From JAGPKI01 sp052034135 (GTDB lineage: Bacteria; Caldisericota; Caldisericia; UBA6126; JAGPKI01), in the NCBI GenBank assembly GCA_052034135.1, contig JBPOJC010000013.1:1-64000 (forward strand): a stretch of DNA of 64,000 nt, read 5' to 3'. The notes beneath the pieces were generated by a model. The model saw nothing but the letters and a program-made list of their open reading frames with translations. It searched no databases and was not told where the DNA came from. Positions 34,959 to 43,741 of the stretch are shown in pieces (positions within the stretch are counted from its first letter, which is position 1; every line of letters begins with the position of its first letter). The translations under genes were made by a program, and so were the position numbers.

Positions 34959-35216
34959 CTATTGATATATATCTCTGCGGTGTCCAATATGAAGTATCGT
35001 AATTATTCTTTGTTTATCATCTATTTCATAAATTACTCTGTAATCACCAATCTTAATTCTCCAGCCATTTCGATTAGACAATTTTAAGCACCCATACGGA
35101 CGAGGTTCATCAGCAAGCTTACGGATTGTGTCTCGAATATTTTCATATATATTTTTTGGTAAATTACTCAATTCCTTTTGTGCACAGCGTAAAATATAAA
35201 TACTAAATTTTTGCAC
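34959..35216 (-). CDS. RelE/ParE-family toxin
   Basis: An 85-residue RelE-fold toxin: FSIYILRCAQKELSNLPKNIYENI, PRPYGCLKLSNRNGWRIKIGDYRVIYEID and the C-terminal ILHIGHRRDIYQ. The basic residues and the HRRDIY end are the family's usual catalytic and RNA-binding features. It is intact and overlaps the upstream antitoxin by one base. Members cleave mRNA on the ribosome. Confidence 0.88.
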   Translation of the reverse strand: MQKFSIYILRCAQKELSNLPKNIYENIRDTIRKLADEPRPYGCLKLSNRNGWRIKIGDYRVIYEIDDKQRIITILHIGHRRDIYQ

Positions 35217-35413
35217 TACTTTGTTTCAATTTCAGAAATCGCCTGTTCAAATGGAATTGCTTCGTCATTTGATGCCTTCGCTATATCATATGCATAAATG
35301 GATTCTAACTCTTCGAGCTCTTCAAGTAATTTAAAGTATTCCTCGATATCTAATAAGACTCCTATGCGATCACCTTTTTCGTCAGTTACATATCGCTCTT
35401 TTAATTTAATCAT
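35216..35413 (-). CDS. RelB/Phd-like antitoxin
   Basis: A 65-residue antitoxin: an N-terminal strand KERYVTDEKGDRIGVLLDIEEY matching Phd/RelB-type dimerisation domains, then an acidic helix (LLEELEELESIYAYDIAKA) and a flexible tail (AISEIE) for toxin binding. It lies upstream of relE and both appear intact. A TATAAT-like box is present close to the start on the minus strand. Confidence 0.82.
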   Translation of the reverse strand: MIKLKERYVTDEKGDRIGVLLDIEEYFKLLEELEELESIYAYDIAKASNDEAIPFEQAISEIETK

Positions 35414-35639
35414 TCTCTCTTATTATACCTCTTAAAAATTTTTGATGTTTGCTTATTTATACGACTTAACAAATAAAATTATTCTTCAATATTATTTTTC
35501 ACATTTATTCTATTAAATAATCTTTAAGATGCAAGATTCTTAGCGCACACTTTGAAAGTTTATATCCTCTTTTCAAAAGAATTTTTATAAAATAAATTTA
35601 TAAAGTAAAACGCTTTCATTATTGGTATAAACATGGTGA

Positions 35640-36295
35640 TTCTTTAGTAACAGTATGATAATACCGCAATTTCACAATGTCGAAGAAACTTCATGATTCA
35701 ACAGGAGCGAGGAATGACACCACCCCTGTCACCCTGAGGAGCATCTTTCCATAGACTGTAAGAACTCCAACCACCCCTGTCACCCTGAGGAGCATCTTTC
35801 CAGCGACGAAGGGTCTCACACCCCTCGTATTCCTGAGGGAGCGCAAGCGACCGAAGGAACTCCTTTTTTTATAATACCTATCAAAACAAAAATTGGTCTG
35901 GATCCCCGATAAAAGATTTCGGGGATGACAAAGAAAGAACAGACAGAAATGTCTGTTCTACACTGAAAAGATTAGATGAGGAGATTCTTCGCTTCGCTCA
36001 GAATGACCCACCCCCGTCACCCTGAGGAGCACTCATTTTAGCGACGAAGGGTCTCCTTCTTTTATAATACCTATCAAAACAAAAATTGGTCTGGATCCCC
36101 GATAAAAGATTTCGGGGATGACAAAGAAAGAACAGACAGAAATGTCTGTTTTACACTGAAAAGATTAGATGAGGAGATTCTTCGCTCAGAATGACGGGGT
36201 GGGGGTGTTGAGATTCCTTGCTAACGCTCAGAATGACGAAAAAGAGCAGGGAGCATATTTTGCTTCGTAAGGATCTCCTTTGATATTAAAGCGAT
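35640..36295. repeat. Hairpin repeat array
   Basis: Includes a near-duplicate of about 100-120 bases (compare 35875-36000 with 36065-36190: ATAATACCTATCAAAACAAA, TGGATCCCC hairpin, AGAACAGACAGAAATGTCTG). Several GTCACCCTGAGGAGC and GAGCGCAAGCGACCGAAGG modules are also present. The segment 35414-35639 before it is AT-rich with no gene recognised. Confidence 0.85.
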
Positions 36296-36364
36296 TACAG
36301 GAATCAAGATAATAATAGAGAAATAATAAGATGTTAAGGATCAGAATGATGAATTATGTGCAGA

Positions 36365-36697
36365 TTATTGCAATATAGAATTAATATAATTGAGTAATTC
36401 TAAAAGGTCTTCATTTATTAATTGCCATATAATGTTAATTTTTAAGCCTTCGTAGTCATGAACTATTCTATTACGAAGACCTCTTACTCCTTGCCAATTT
36501 ATTTTGTCAAACTGATTAATGAAATCTGAGTCAAGTTGTTGCACTAATTCACCAATTTGGCTTAAATTAAAAATACAGGCTTCTTGTGTTTTACTATCAT
36601 TTGAAAAAGAAAGATAATCCATACCTTTTGTATAGTCAATTACTTTTTGGCAGTAACCTCGCATTTTCTCTAAAGTGATTTTAGTTTTTTCTTTCAT
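36365..36697 (-). CDS. HepT (HEPN) ribonuclease toxin
   Basis: About 110 residues from MKEKTKITLEKM: a DUF86/HepT protein with VRGLRNRIVHDYEGLK, which carries the RNxxxHxY active site. Earlier segments (CIFNLSQIGELVQQL, FINQFDKINWQG) are typical. The in-frame start at 36697 is preferred over one at 36733 because it gives the usual small overlap (17 bases) with the upstream MNT gene and normal family length. The pair looks intact. Confidence 0.85.
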   Translation of the reverse strand: MKEKTKITLEKMRGYCQKVIDYTKGMDYLSFSNDSKTQEACIFNLSQIGELVQQLDSDFINQFDKINWQGVRGLRNRIVHDYEGLKINIIWQLINEDLLELLNYINSILQ

Positions 36698-37001
36698 AAA
36701 TAATAATTCCTTCATTTTTGATAATATAATCAATCTTAGAATTTGTTATAATCTGGTCAGTGCTAATAAGGTCTACTTCTTTATTTAATGCTTGAACTAA
36801 ATCTTCGAGAAGTGCATAATAATCAAAACCTTTTAGTTGGCCTTTACTGTCTATCACCAAATCAACATCACTGTTTGGTTCTGCCAAACCTTTAGCATAT
36901 GAGCCAAAGAGAATAACGCAATAAACTGGTAGGTTTTTAACAATATTGGCAATTTTTTCTTTTAATTCTGTAATAGAGTAAACTTTATCCTGCAGTTCCA
37001 T
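36681..37001 (-). CDS. MNT-type nucleotidyltransferase antitoxin
   Basis: A 106-residue protein with YCVILFGSYAKGLAEPNSDVDLVIDSKG, the full GSxxKG...SDxDxxV signature of MntA-type antitoxins, and EVDLISTDQI for the third Asp. It would adenylylate the HepT partner encoded next. The pair stands close to the right end of the island, followed on its 5' side by repeats. Confidence 0.88.
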   Translation of the reverse strand: MELQDKVYSITELKEKIANIVKNLPVYCVILFGSYAKGLAEPNSDVDLVIDSKGQLKGFDYYALLEDLVQALNKEVDLISTDQIITNSKIDYIIKNEGIIIYERKN

Positions 37002-37367
37002 TAAACTCCTTACATATGAATATTATTAAAAAACTGCATATTTTTATATAGTTATTAATAAAATCACAATAATTAATCTTTACTATTCTACGATAAGAAA
37101 TAGTCAAATTCAAGAATTAAATTTTACTAAAAATTGGTATGTTGTAGAGATGTATAGATATATCTGTGTGGTAATTATAAGAGAGTGACTTTTTTAGCGA
37201 TATTGGTTTTATTTTCTTACTTATTTAGCCATTTTAGGCATTAACAAAAGATATAAAAAATGAAAGAGGAGATTCCTTCAGGACGTGTGCAAAAGACCGC
37301 ACTTCGGAATAACACCACCCCTGTCACCCTGAGGAGCATCTTTCCAGCGACGAAGGGTCTCCTCAAG

Positions 37368-37457
37368 GTCATTCCCGCGAAAGCGGGAATCCAGAGAGTT
37401 TTAGAAGTATGTTTAGAAATAAGGTCTGGATCCCCGATAAAAGATTTCGGGGATGAC
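37368..37457 (+). repeat. 90-bp composite unit, copy 6
   Basis: Full-length copy with both stems intact. Confidence 0.88.
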
Positions 37458-37570
37458 AAGGAGAAATACTGAGATTCCTTAAGGACTTGTGCGAAAAGAC
37501 CGCACTTCGGAATGACATCACCTCTGTCACCCTGAGGAGCATCATTTCAGCGACGAAGGGTCTCCTCAAG

Positions 37571-37660
37571 GTCATTCCAAGCGATTGCGGGAATCCAGAG
37601 AGTTTAGAAGTATGTTTAGAAATAAGGTCTGGATCCCCGATAAAAGATTTCGGGGATGAC
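37571..37660 (+). repeat. 90-bp composite unit, copy 7
   Basis: Left stem carries the AAGCGATTG variant also seen in copy 1; the right end is intact. Confidence 0.85.
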
Positions 37661-37927
37661 AAGTTACCTTCTGGATCCCCGATAAATACATTCGGGGGTG
37701 ACATTTGTGTGGAGTTCGGGGATGACGGGAGAAAAGAGAGGAATGTCTATACTACATCGTCTTTGTTTGATTTTGCATGAGTAATAAATTATTTTACTTC
37801 CACAACGTGACCTGAGAAAGTGCTCTTTAGGTCCGTGATTTAATATAAAAGAATTTAGCTATTGGTGCATATTTTAAATTTGCTGAGAAGCTTAAGAGGT
37901 CTTAAGTTCAATATAAAGAATATGGCT

Positions 37928-40354
37928 TTACCTCCTTAAAGTAGCCGAGAAGGTAGAGCAAATTTCATTTATAATTCTGTCGAGAGTTTTCTGAATCTGC
38001 TCCCCTGTTAAATTTAGACCAAAATTAAAGTTTAACCTTAATGCAATGCTTTTCTTGCCTTCAGGAATATTTTCTCCCTTATAAACATCAAAAAGAGTAA
38101 TATTAGTAAGTGATGAATTAGCCAAAGACTTTATTTTATCGATAATGTCACCAACTTTTATAATATCATCTACAACTAATGCTATATCCCTAACAATTTC
38201 TTGAGTTTGAGGAATGGGAATAAACTTTGGAACCTGAAGAATATGTTCTGTTATTAATGATAATTTTATACTTGCATAGAAGATGTCATGGTCAATATCA
38301 TAATAATTATTTATCCTTTCATTAATTTTTCCAAATGAGCCAATATTTGAATTGTCAATGAAGAAATCAACAGATTCATCTATATCCAATATTTTACTAT
38401 CTATATTCTTTTTCTCTTTGAAAGGAACTTTAAATCTTGTAAATAATGATTCAATAAACCCTTTACCATAATAGAAATCTACTTTTACAGGTTTCTCGAG
38501 CCAGTTTTCAGTATTTCTATTTCCTGTCATAACTATATCAAGAAATTCTTCTTCCGAGTTTTTCGTATAATGTTTCCCGATTTCGAATAATTTAAGGTCA
38601 GTATGCTTTCTATATATATTTCTCTGTATCACCGAGCAAAATCCAATAATCTTATCTGGCGAAAGAAATGATAGCCCGCTTTTAATGGGGTTTTTTACTC
38701 TTAATAGGTCGTTTATGTCACTGCCATAAATAAGAAATATTTCTTCGTCTTTAACGAATGAATCAGTTATTATTTCTGAAAAACCTAATCCTATTAGCAA
38801 ATTACGTAATTTATTTTTAACTCTGTAATTATAGTTCTCGTCTTCGTATTTTACATAATATGGTGTTGCTTGAGGAGTTATTTTATCATAACCAACAAAT
38901 CTCAATATTTCTTCGATAATATCAACAGTTTCTTTAATATCATTTTCTCTAAATGGCGGTACCTTTATGGTTAAGTAATCCTGTGATTTAATTTCGAAAG
39001 GTATTTCAAGTTTACCCAAAATATTAGTTGCGTCATACTTACTCAATTCTATTCCTGTTACCTTTTTAAAGTCACCTATTGAAAAATCTATCTTTTGAGG
39101 TTTATATTCGTCGCTACCATTTTCTAAAATTTCTCCTAAAATAGTTCCATTGCAAATCGAGGCTATAAGATTGGTTGCTATCAATGCTAATTCTTTTGTT
39201 CTTGTTCTGTCAATAATTCTACTATACCTAATGGAAGCATCAGTGTTAATATTAAGTCTTTCAGAGGTTCTATTTATATACAATGGATTAAAGAATGCAG
39301 ATTCAATTAAAACACATTTAGAGTCATTAGTAATTTCACTATCAACACCCCCAATAATACCAGCCAAAGCTATTGGATGCAAATCATCTGCAATCACAAG
39401 GTCCTCTTCAGTTAGCGGATAAGTTTTTCCGTCTATTGCTTTTATTTCCTCGGTATCATTACTTGTTCTGACAATAATTTCTTTTCCTCCAACTTTATTT
39501 AAATCAAATGTATGAAGTGGTTGACCATAAAAGTACATTATAAGGTTAGCGATATCAACTACATTGTATATTGGTCTAATTCCAAGGGAAAATAATGATT
39601 TTCTAATTTCATATGGCGAACTTTTTACATTAATATTATTAATTATTGTACAGCTATAGTAAGGACATCCTTCTTTATCTAATATTTTAACACCCTTAAA
39701 ATCTTTCTTTGCGGTTTCTCTTTTAATTTTTGAACTATCAAACGATGGATAAATAAAATTAGGCTTATTCTTTATTTCCTGAGGAATAGATATATAAAAT
39801 GCTGCAGTGATCTCTCTTAAAATTCCTAAAAATGAATAGCAATCAGACCTATTGAAAGGAACTTTTAAATTTAATAATGGTGCAGAAAGATTAAAAAGTT
39901 CATAGAAATTTTGACCAACAGGAGTGTCGTCTGGTAGCTCCATTATGCCTTCTCTTTCAACTGCACTTAAAAAGTCTGAGTTTAAGGAGAGCTCTTTATA
40001 CGAGAGGAGCATTCCATCAGATATAACATCGCCAAATTGTCTTTTCTCTAAGGTTTTACCGAGTATTTCGGTGTTAGGTGAAGCATATGCATAAATACCA
40101 CCAGCTTTTATCTTTTCCCAGCTGGTTACAACTGTAATATTTGTCTCACCATCTGTTACTTCAATTTTATAAAGGTTATTTAAAGATTCAATTTTCTCTA
40201 CCTTATTAGCTTTTACAGTTATAAAATTATTTACTTGATATTTTATTAAATCTTCAACCTCAAAACCTATATTAATCAATCTCTTAATAAGTTCATCGAG
40301 CGAAGGATTGGATTCTTTAAGTATCTCTTTTAAAAAATTATAAGCTATAATCAT
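37928..40354 (-). CDS. pheT: Phenylalanyl-tRNA synthetase beta subunit
   Basis: An 808-residue bacterial PheT. Visible parts are the N-terminal EMAP/tRNA-binding-like domain (FITVKANKVEKIESLNNLYKIEV), the B3/B4 editing region (NVVDIANLIMYFYGQPLHTFDL, IALAGIIGGVDSEI), the B5 domain, the catalytic-like core and the C-terminal ferredoxin-fold anticodon-binding domain (VPKFIPIPQTQEIVRDIALVVDD). With PheS it forms the alpha2-beta2 enzyme that charges tRNA-Phe. It starts one base after pheS ends. Length is normal. Confidence 0.95.
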   Translation of the reverse strand: MIIAYNFLKEILKESNPSLDELIKRLINIGFEVEDLIKYQVNNFITVKANKVEKIESLNNLYKIEVTDGETNITVVTSWEKIKAGGIYAYASPNTEILGKTLEKRQFGDVISDGMLLSYKELSLNSDFLSAVEREGIMELPDDTPVGQNFYELFNLSAPLLNLKVPFNRSDCYSFLGILREITAAFYISIPQEIKNKPNFIYPSFDSSKIKRETAKKDFKGVKILDKEGCPYYSCTIINNINVKSSPYEIRKSLFSLGIRPIYNVVDIANLIMYFYGQPLHTFDLNKVGGKEIIVRTSNDTEEIKAIDGKTYPLTEEDLVIADDLHPIALAGIIGGVDSEITNDSKCVLIESAFFNPLYINRTSERLNINTDASIRYSRIIDRTRTKELALIATNLIASICNGTILGEILENGSDEYKPQKIDFSIGDFKKVTGIELSKYDATNILGKLEIPFEIKSQDYLTIKVPPFRENDIKETVDIIEEILRFVGYDKITPQATPYYVKYEDENYNYRVKNKLRNLLIGLGFSEIITDSFVKDEEIFLIYGSDINDLLRVKNPIKSGLSFLSPDKIIGFCSVIQRNIYRKHTDLKLFEIGKHYTKNSEEEFLDIVMTGNRNTENWLEKPVKVDFYYGKGFIESLFTRFKVPFKEKKNIDSKILDIDESVDFFIDNSNIGSFGKINERINNYYDIDHDIFYASIKLSLITEHILQVPKFIPIPQTQEIVRDIALVVDDIIKVGDIIDKIKSLANSSLTNITLFDVYKGENIPEGKKSIALRLNFNFGLNLTGEQIQKTLDRIINEICSTFSATLRR

Positions 40355-40355
40355 T

Positions 40356-41381
40356 TTAGAATTGCTTTAAAAATTCCATATCATTTTCAAAAAAGAGCCT
40401 TATATCGTTAATACCATATTTAATCATTGCAAGGCGTTCAATCCCCCATCCAAAAGCAAAACCTCTAAATTTATCTGGGTCAATCCCAACATTTCTAAAA
40501 ACCTGCGGATGAACCATTCCAGAGCCTCCTAATTCAATCCATCCTGCATTACTGCATACATTACATCCTTCGCCAAGGCAAAACGGACAACTTATAAGAG
40601 TCTCAGCGCCAGGCTCAACAAAAGGAAAATATGAAGGAATGAACCTTACGTTTATCTCTTTACCAAAAATACCTTTCATCATCTCTGTTAAAATCCAGCT
40701 TAAATCTGATAAATTGATATTTCTATCAACTACCAGCCCTTCAATTTGGTGAAAAACTGGAGAATGAGTAGCATCTTGAGCGTCTCTGCGATAGCATCTT
40801 CCCCCAACAGTGACAATTCTAAATGGAGGAGTTAAGGTTTCCATCGCTCTGATTTGAACAGGAGATGTGTGAGTTCTTAGAAGACGCTCTTCATCGATAT
40901 AAAATGAGTCCTGCATCTTCCTTGCAGGATGCCACTTTGATATATTTAGTGCTTCAAAATTATGATAATTATCCTCTATTTCATAGCCATCAATGATTTT
41001 AAAATTTAAACTTCTAAACAAAGAATATAGTTCATCAACAATTAAACTTAATGGGTGAATGTGCCCAATTTCAATTTTAATACCTGGTATTGAGTAATCA
41101 AAGAATTTCGTAGGCTTTTTAGATTTGCTTTCCTCTGAAATTTTAGTCACTGCTTCTTCAATAGAACTTGTAATTCTATCTTTGAGAGAATTTAGAAGGT
41201 TGCCTGCCTCTTTCTTCTCTTCGGCGGGGAGTTCACTTAAATTACTAAAAAGCTTTCTTATTTTACCTTTTCTACCAAGAAATGTAATTTTTAGTTCATC
41301 AAGCTCTAAAATGCTTTTAATATTGTTGATTTCTTCAAAAAACTCTTTCTCTAAATTTTTAACTTCTTCTTCAAATGTCAA
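40356..41381 (-). CDS. pheS: Phenylalanyl-tRNA synthetase alpha subunit
   Basis: A 341-residue PheS with an N-terminal coiled coil, class II motif 2 (FRIVTVGGRCYRRDAQDATHSPVFHQIEG) and motif 3 (GFAFGWGIERLAMIKYGI). Before motif 3 it has a four-cysteine knuckle (CPFCLGEGCNVC, then GWIELGGSGMVHP), a feature of many thermophile and deep-branching PheS proteins. It forms an operon with pheT. I saw no T-box or attenuator upstream. Confidence 0.95.
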   Translation of the reverse strand: MTFEEEVKNLEKEFFEEINNIKSILELDELKITFLGRKGKIRKLFSNLSELPAEEKKEAGNLLNSLKDRITSSIEEAVTKISEESKSKKPTKFFDYSIPGIKIEIGHIHPLSLIVDELYSLFRSLNFKIIDGYEIEDNYHNFEALNISKWHPARKMQDSFYIDEERLLRTHTSPVQIRAMETLTPPFRIVTVGGRCYRRDAQDATHSPVFHQIEGLVVDRNINLSDLSWILTEMMKGIFGKEINVRFIPSYFPFVEPGAETLISCPFCLGEGCNVCSNAGWIELGGSGMVHPQVFRNVGIDPDKFRGFAFGWGIERLAMIKYGINDIRLFFENDMEFLKQF

Positions 41382-41404
41382 GTTAAATCAAACTCTCCTA
41401 TTCA

Positions 41405-41656
41405 CTAATCCTCTTTTAATACTTGTTTGTCTTCTATATTACTATCTTCTGCGTAATTATCTTCAGCGTAACTGCTTCCTGCTTGGTTGTTTTCTGCAAC
41501 TTGAGTAGGATGTTTTATATACCCTAGTTCCGATATTAAAATTTTTACATTCTCATTACCACATTTTGGACATACTATATTATTTCTTTTTTCATAAGAA
41601 GTAAAGACATCAAATTTGTTATCGCACTTATTGCACTTATATTCATAAATAGGCAT
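41405..41656 (-). CDS. FmdB-type zinc-ribbon protein
   Basis: An 83-residue protein starting MPIYEYKCNKCDNKFDVF, with a second pair in IVCPKCGNENVKIL. The four cysteines form the FmdB/CxxC putative regulatory zinc ribbon. The C-terminus is low-complexity and acidic (SSYAEDNYAEDSNIED). It lies just upstream of pheS on the same strand. Molecular function of the family is not settled. Confidence 0.85.
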   Translation of the reverse strand: MPIYEYKCNKCDNKFDVFTSYEKRNNIVCPKCGNENVKILISELGYIKHPTQVAENNQAGSSYAEDNYAEDSNIEDKQVLKED

Positions 41657-41800
41657 TAAAATAAAACCTCCAAATTAAAAAATTTGTCAATAATAACTAT
41701 TGAGTTATTTATGTAATAAAATAATTCCCTTTAGTCAATATATTTTTTGCCTCCATTTTAAATTACAACTTTTAAAAAAAAAATATTTTTAAAAGAATCC

Positions 41801-41830
41801 TTGACAAACTTAAAAAAATTTTTTATTTAT
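41801..41830 (+). promoter_or_regulatory. Predicted promoter of the hydrogenase operon
   Basis: TTGACA (41801-41806) is followed after 17 bp by TATTTA(T) at 41824-41830, about 95 bases before the first gene. It is a good -35 with a fair -10. The intergenic region also carries the minus-strand promoter of fmdB-pheST. Confidence 0.5.
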
Positions 41831-41925
41831 AGTAAAAGGGTTATTAGAGGCAGTATTATTTAAGTTTGAAAAATTAGTCACCTTTGTATCTGAATAATAG
41901 CAGGATAGAAAGGAAATAATAATAA

Positions 41926-42945
41926 ATGAAAATTGGTTTTATGCCTCAAACAAAGCTTCGAGACTTTATGGATCATATCTTTAAGAGTTATGATTGCTAT
42001 GCCCCTCAATATACATTAGAAAAGTTTCACTTTAAAAAAGTGACAGATCCTTCAAGCGCAATCCTCTTTGGAATAAGAACAGAAGAGCCAGTTTCATCTC
42101 TCTTCTTTCCTCCCTCGTCCGATTTAAGTGTTTTACCAGAAGATATAACACATCCTAAAGCCTTGATAGGAATAAAAAGCTGTGATTTGAGCGCAATAAA
42201 ATTATTGGATTGGGTTTTTATGAATGGTTCTTATGTTGATCCATTCTATCATATGAGAAGAAACAATTCTCTCATTATATCAACAGACTGCGTCGATTTT
42301 AATGAAAGTTGCTTTTGTACCTTAATTGGCGAGAAGCCTTACCCCGAATCAGGCTTCGATATAAACATATCTCAAATTAATGACGGTTATTTACTTGAGG
42401 CTGGCACTGAAATAGGTGAAGAATTATTAATAAAGAAAAATTTATCTGAAGCTACAAATAATCAAATAGAAGAAAGAAATATAGGAAGAGAAGATGTAAA
42501 AAATACTCAATTAAGAAGCTTGGAAGAAAAAGGCTTTAATTTCAATTATCTTTCCATTGATTATGTTGTAAAAAATAGCTCACAATCAACTATTTGGGAT
42601 AATGAAAGTGAAAAATGCGTAGAATGTGGAGCATGTACTTTTACCTGTCCAACCTGTCACTGTTTTCTTCTATCTGCAAGCGGAAAGAATTATTTTGGCA
42701 AACATAGAAATTGGGATTCGTGCCTTTATTATGGATTTGCTCGAGTCGCTGGAGGAGCTAATCCAAGAAGTAAATTACGAGATAGGCTTAGAAACAGATT
42801 TGTAAAAAAATTTGTTTTTTTCCCAGAAGTTATAGATAGAATTGGTTGCACAGGTTGCGGAAGATGTATTGATGCATGTTTAGGGAAAATTGATATAAGA
42901 AAGGTATTGGAGGAAGTCTCAAGTGAAAAATCCGTATCTATCTGA
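41926..42945 (+). CDS. hydB: HydB/AsrA-like iron-sulfur subunit
   Basis: A 339-residue protein like the beta subunit of sulfhydrogenases and AsrA of anaerobic sulfite reductase. The N-terminal domain has CDLSAIKLLDWVF, and two 4Fe-4S sites appear near the C-terminus (CVECGACTFTCPTCHCF and CTGCGRCIDACLGK). It would pass electrons between the flavoprotein encoded next and the polyferredoxin or hydrogenase. It is the first gene of the operon, and its 3' end overlaps hydG by 23 bases. Cytoplasmic. Confidence 0.85.
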   Translation: MKIGFMPQTKLRDFMDHIFKSYDCYAPQYTLEKFHFKKVTDPSSAILFGIRTEEPVSSLFFPPSSDLSVLPEDITHPKALIGIKSCDLSAIKLLDWVFMNGSYVDPFYHMRRNNSLIISTDCVDFNESCFCTLIGEKPYPESGFDINISQINDGYLLEAGTEIGEELLIKKNLSEATNNQIEERNIGREDVKNTQLRSLEEKGFNFNYLSIDYVVKNSSQSTIWDNESEKCVECGACTFTCPTCHCFLLSASGKNYFGKHRNWDSCLYYGFARVAGGANPRSKLRDRLRNRFVKKFVFFPEVIDRIGCTGCGRCIDACLGKIDIRKVLEEVSSEKSVSI

Positions 42946-43741
42946 AGAATTTGTTGTTAAAGATGTAATTTCAGAATCTCCTACAATTAAAACTTATGTT
43001 CTTGAGGGAGTAAATGAATTTAGCTTTAAGACTGGTCAATTTGTAGAGTTTTGTTTACCAGGATATGGAGAAGCCCCATTCACTCCTTCTTCTTCACCAT
43101 TAGTCAAAGAAAAAATTGAAATTACCATAATGAAAGCAGGTTATGTGACTGAAAAAATTCATGACAATGTAGTTCCTGGTACAGTTGTAGGAATAAGAGG
43201 TCCCTTCGGTTTAGGCTATCCTTTAGATGACTTTAAAGGCAAAGAAATATTAGTAATTGGTGGAGGTGTTGGTTTAGCCCCTCTACGCTCTCTTCTTTAT
43301 TCTCTATTTTCTACATATTCTAATTATCCAAAAATTGTTTTAAAATACGGCGCTAAGACGCCTTCTGACATTATTTACAAGGATGAATTTGTTGAGTGGA
43401 GTAAAATTAAAAATTTTTCATGTGAAATTACAGTGGATGTTGGAGACGAAAATTGGAATGGAAACGTTGGAGTAGTGACCGAAATTGTAAAAGGGGGTGA
43501 TGTAGCAAAAGAAAATAGCGTGGCTATTGTCTGTGGACCACCAATAATGATGAAATTTACAACATTTAAGCTTTTAGATTTAGGTTTTAAACCTGATCAA
43601 ATTTACCTCTCTATGGAAAAAAATATGAGTTGTGGAATAGGTAAATGTGGACACTGCAGATTAGGTAATCATTATGTTTGCGTAGATGGTCCTGTCTTTA
43701 TTTATAAATCTCTAAAAGATTTAGAGGAGATATGGGATTGA
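42923..43741 (+). CDS. hydG: HydG/AsrB-like FAD/NAD(P)-binding diaphorase
   Basis: A 272-residue ferredoxin-NADP reductase-like protein: FAD-binding segment FSFKTGQFVEFCLPGYGE, pyridine nucleotide-binding VIGGGVGLAPLRSLL, SVAIVCGPPIMMKF, and a C-terminal cysteine cluster (CGIGKCGHCRLGNHYVC) for a 2Fe-2S centre. It is homologous to the gamma subunit of sulfhydrogenases and would exchange electrons with NAD(P)H. GTG start inside the end of hydB. Its presence in a membrane-bound hydrogenase operon suggests NAD(P)H as electron source or sink. Confidence 0.88.
   Translation: MKNPYLSEEFVVKDVISESPTIKTYVLEGVNEFSFKTGQFVEFCLPGYGEAPFTPSSSPLVKEKIEITIMKAGYVTEKIHDNVVPGTVVGIRGPFGLGYPLDDFKGKEILVIGGGVGLAPLRSLLYSLFSTYSNYPKIVLKYGAKTPSDIIYKDEFVEWSKIKNFSCEITVDVGDENWNGNVGVVTEIVKGGDVAKENSVAIVCGPPIMMKFTTFKLLDLGFKPDQIYLSMEKNMSCGIGKCGHCRLGNHYVCVDGPVFIYKSLKDLEEIWD

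Larger units (their letters stand above)
37195..37760. repeat. Right-end hairpin repeat array with two 90-bp units
   Basis: Contains 90-bp composite units at 37368-37457 and 37571-37660, GTGTGCAAAAGACCGCAC modules, two GTCACCCTGAGGAGCATC units and a final pair of TGGATCCCC hairpins. Positions 37761-37927 are AT-rich with nothing recognised, and pheT begins (3' end) at 37928. Confidence 0.9.

Noticed and set aside
37002..37100. Sixth copy of the shared promoter cassette (CTGCAT ... TAAAAT near 37033)
   Set aside because: Spacing is about 19 bp, the -35 is poor and it points away from the adjacent minus-strand MNT/HepT pair.
15640..37760. CRISPR array
   Set aside because: Spacing between repeats is irregular, modules differ and occur in both orientations, and no cas gene is present.
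41657..41925. T-box or attenuator for pheST
   Set aside because: No TGGxACCGCG-like T-box sequence or clear terminator/antiterminator pair was found, and fmdB lies between this region and pheS.
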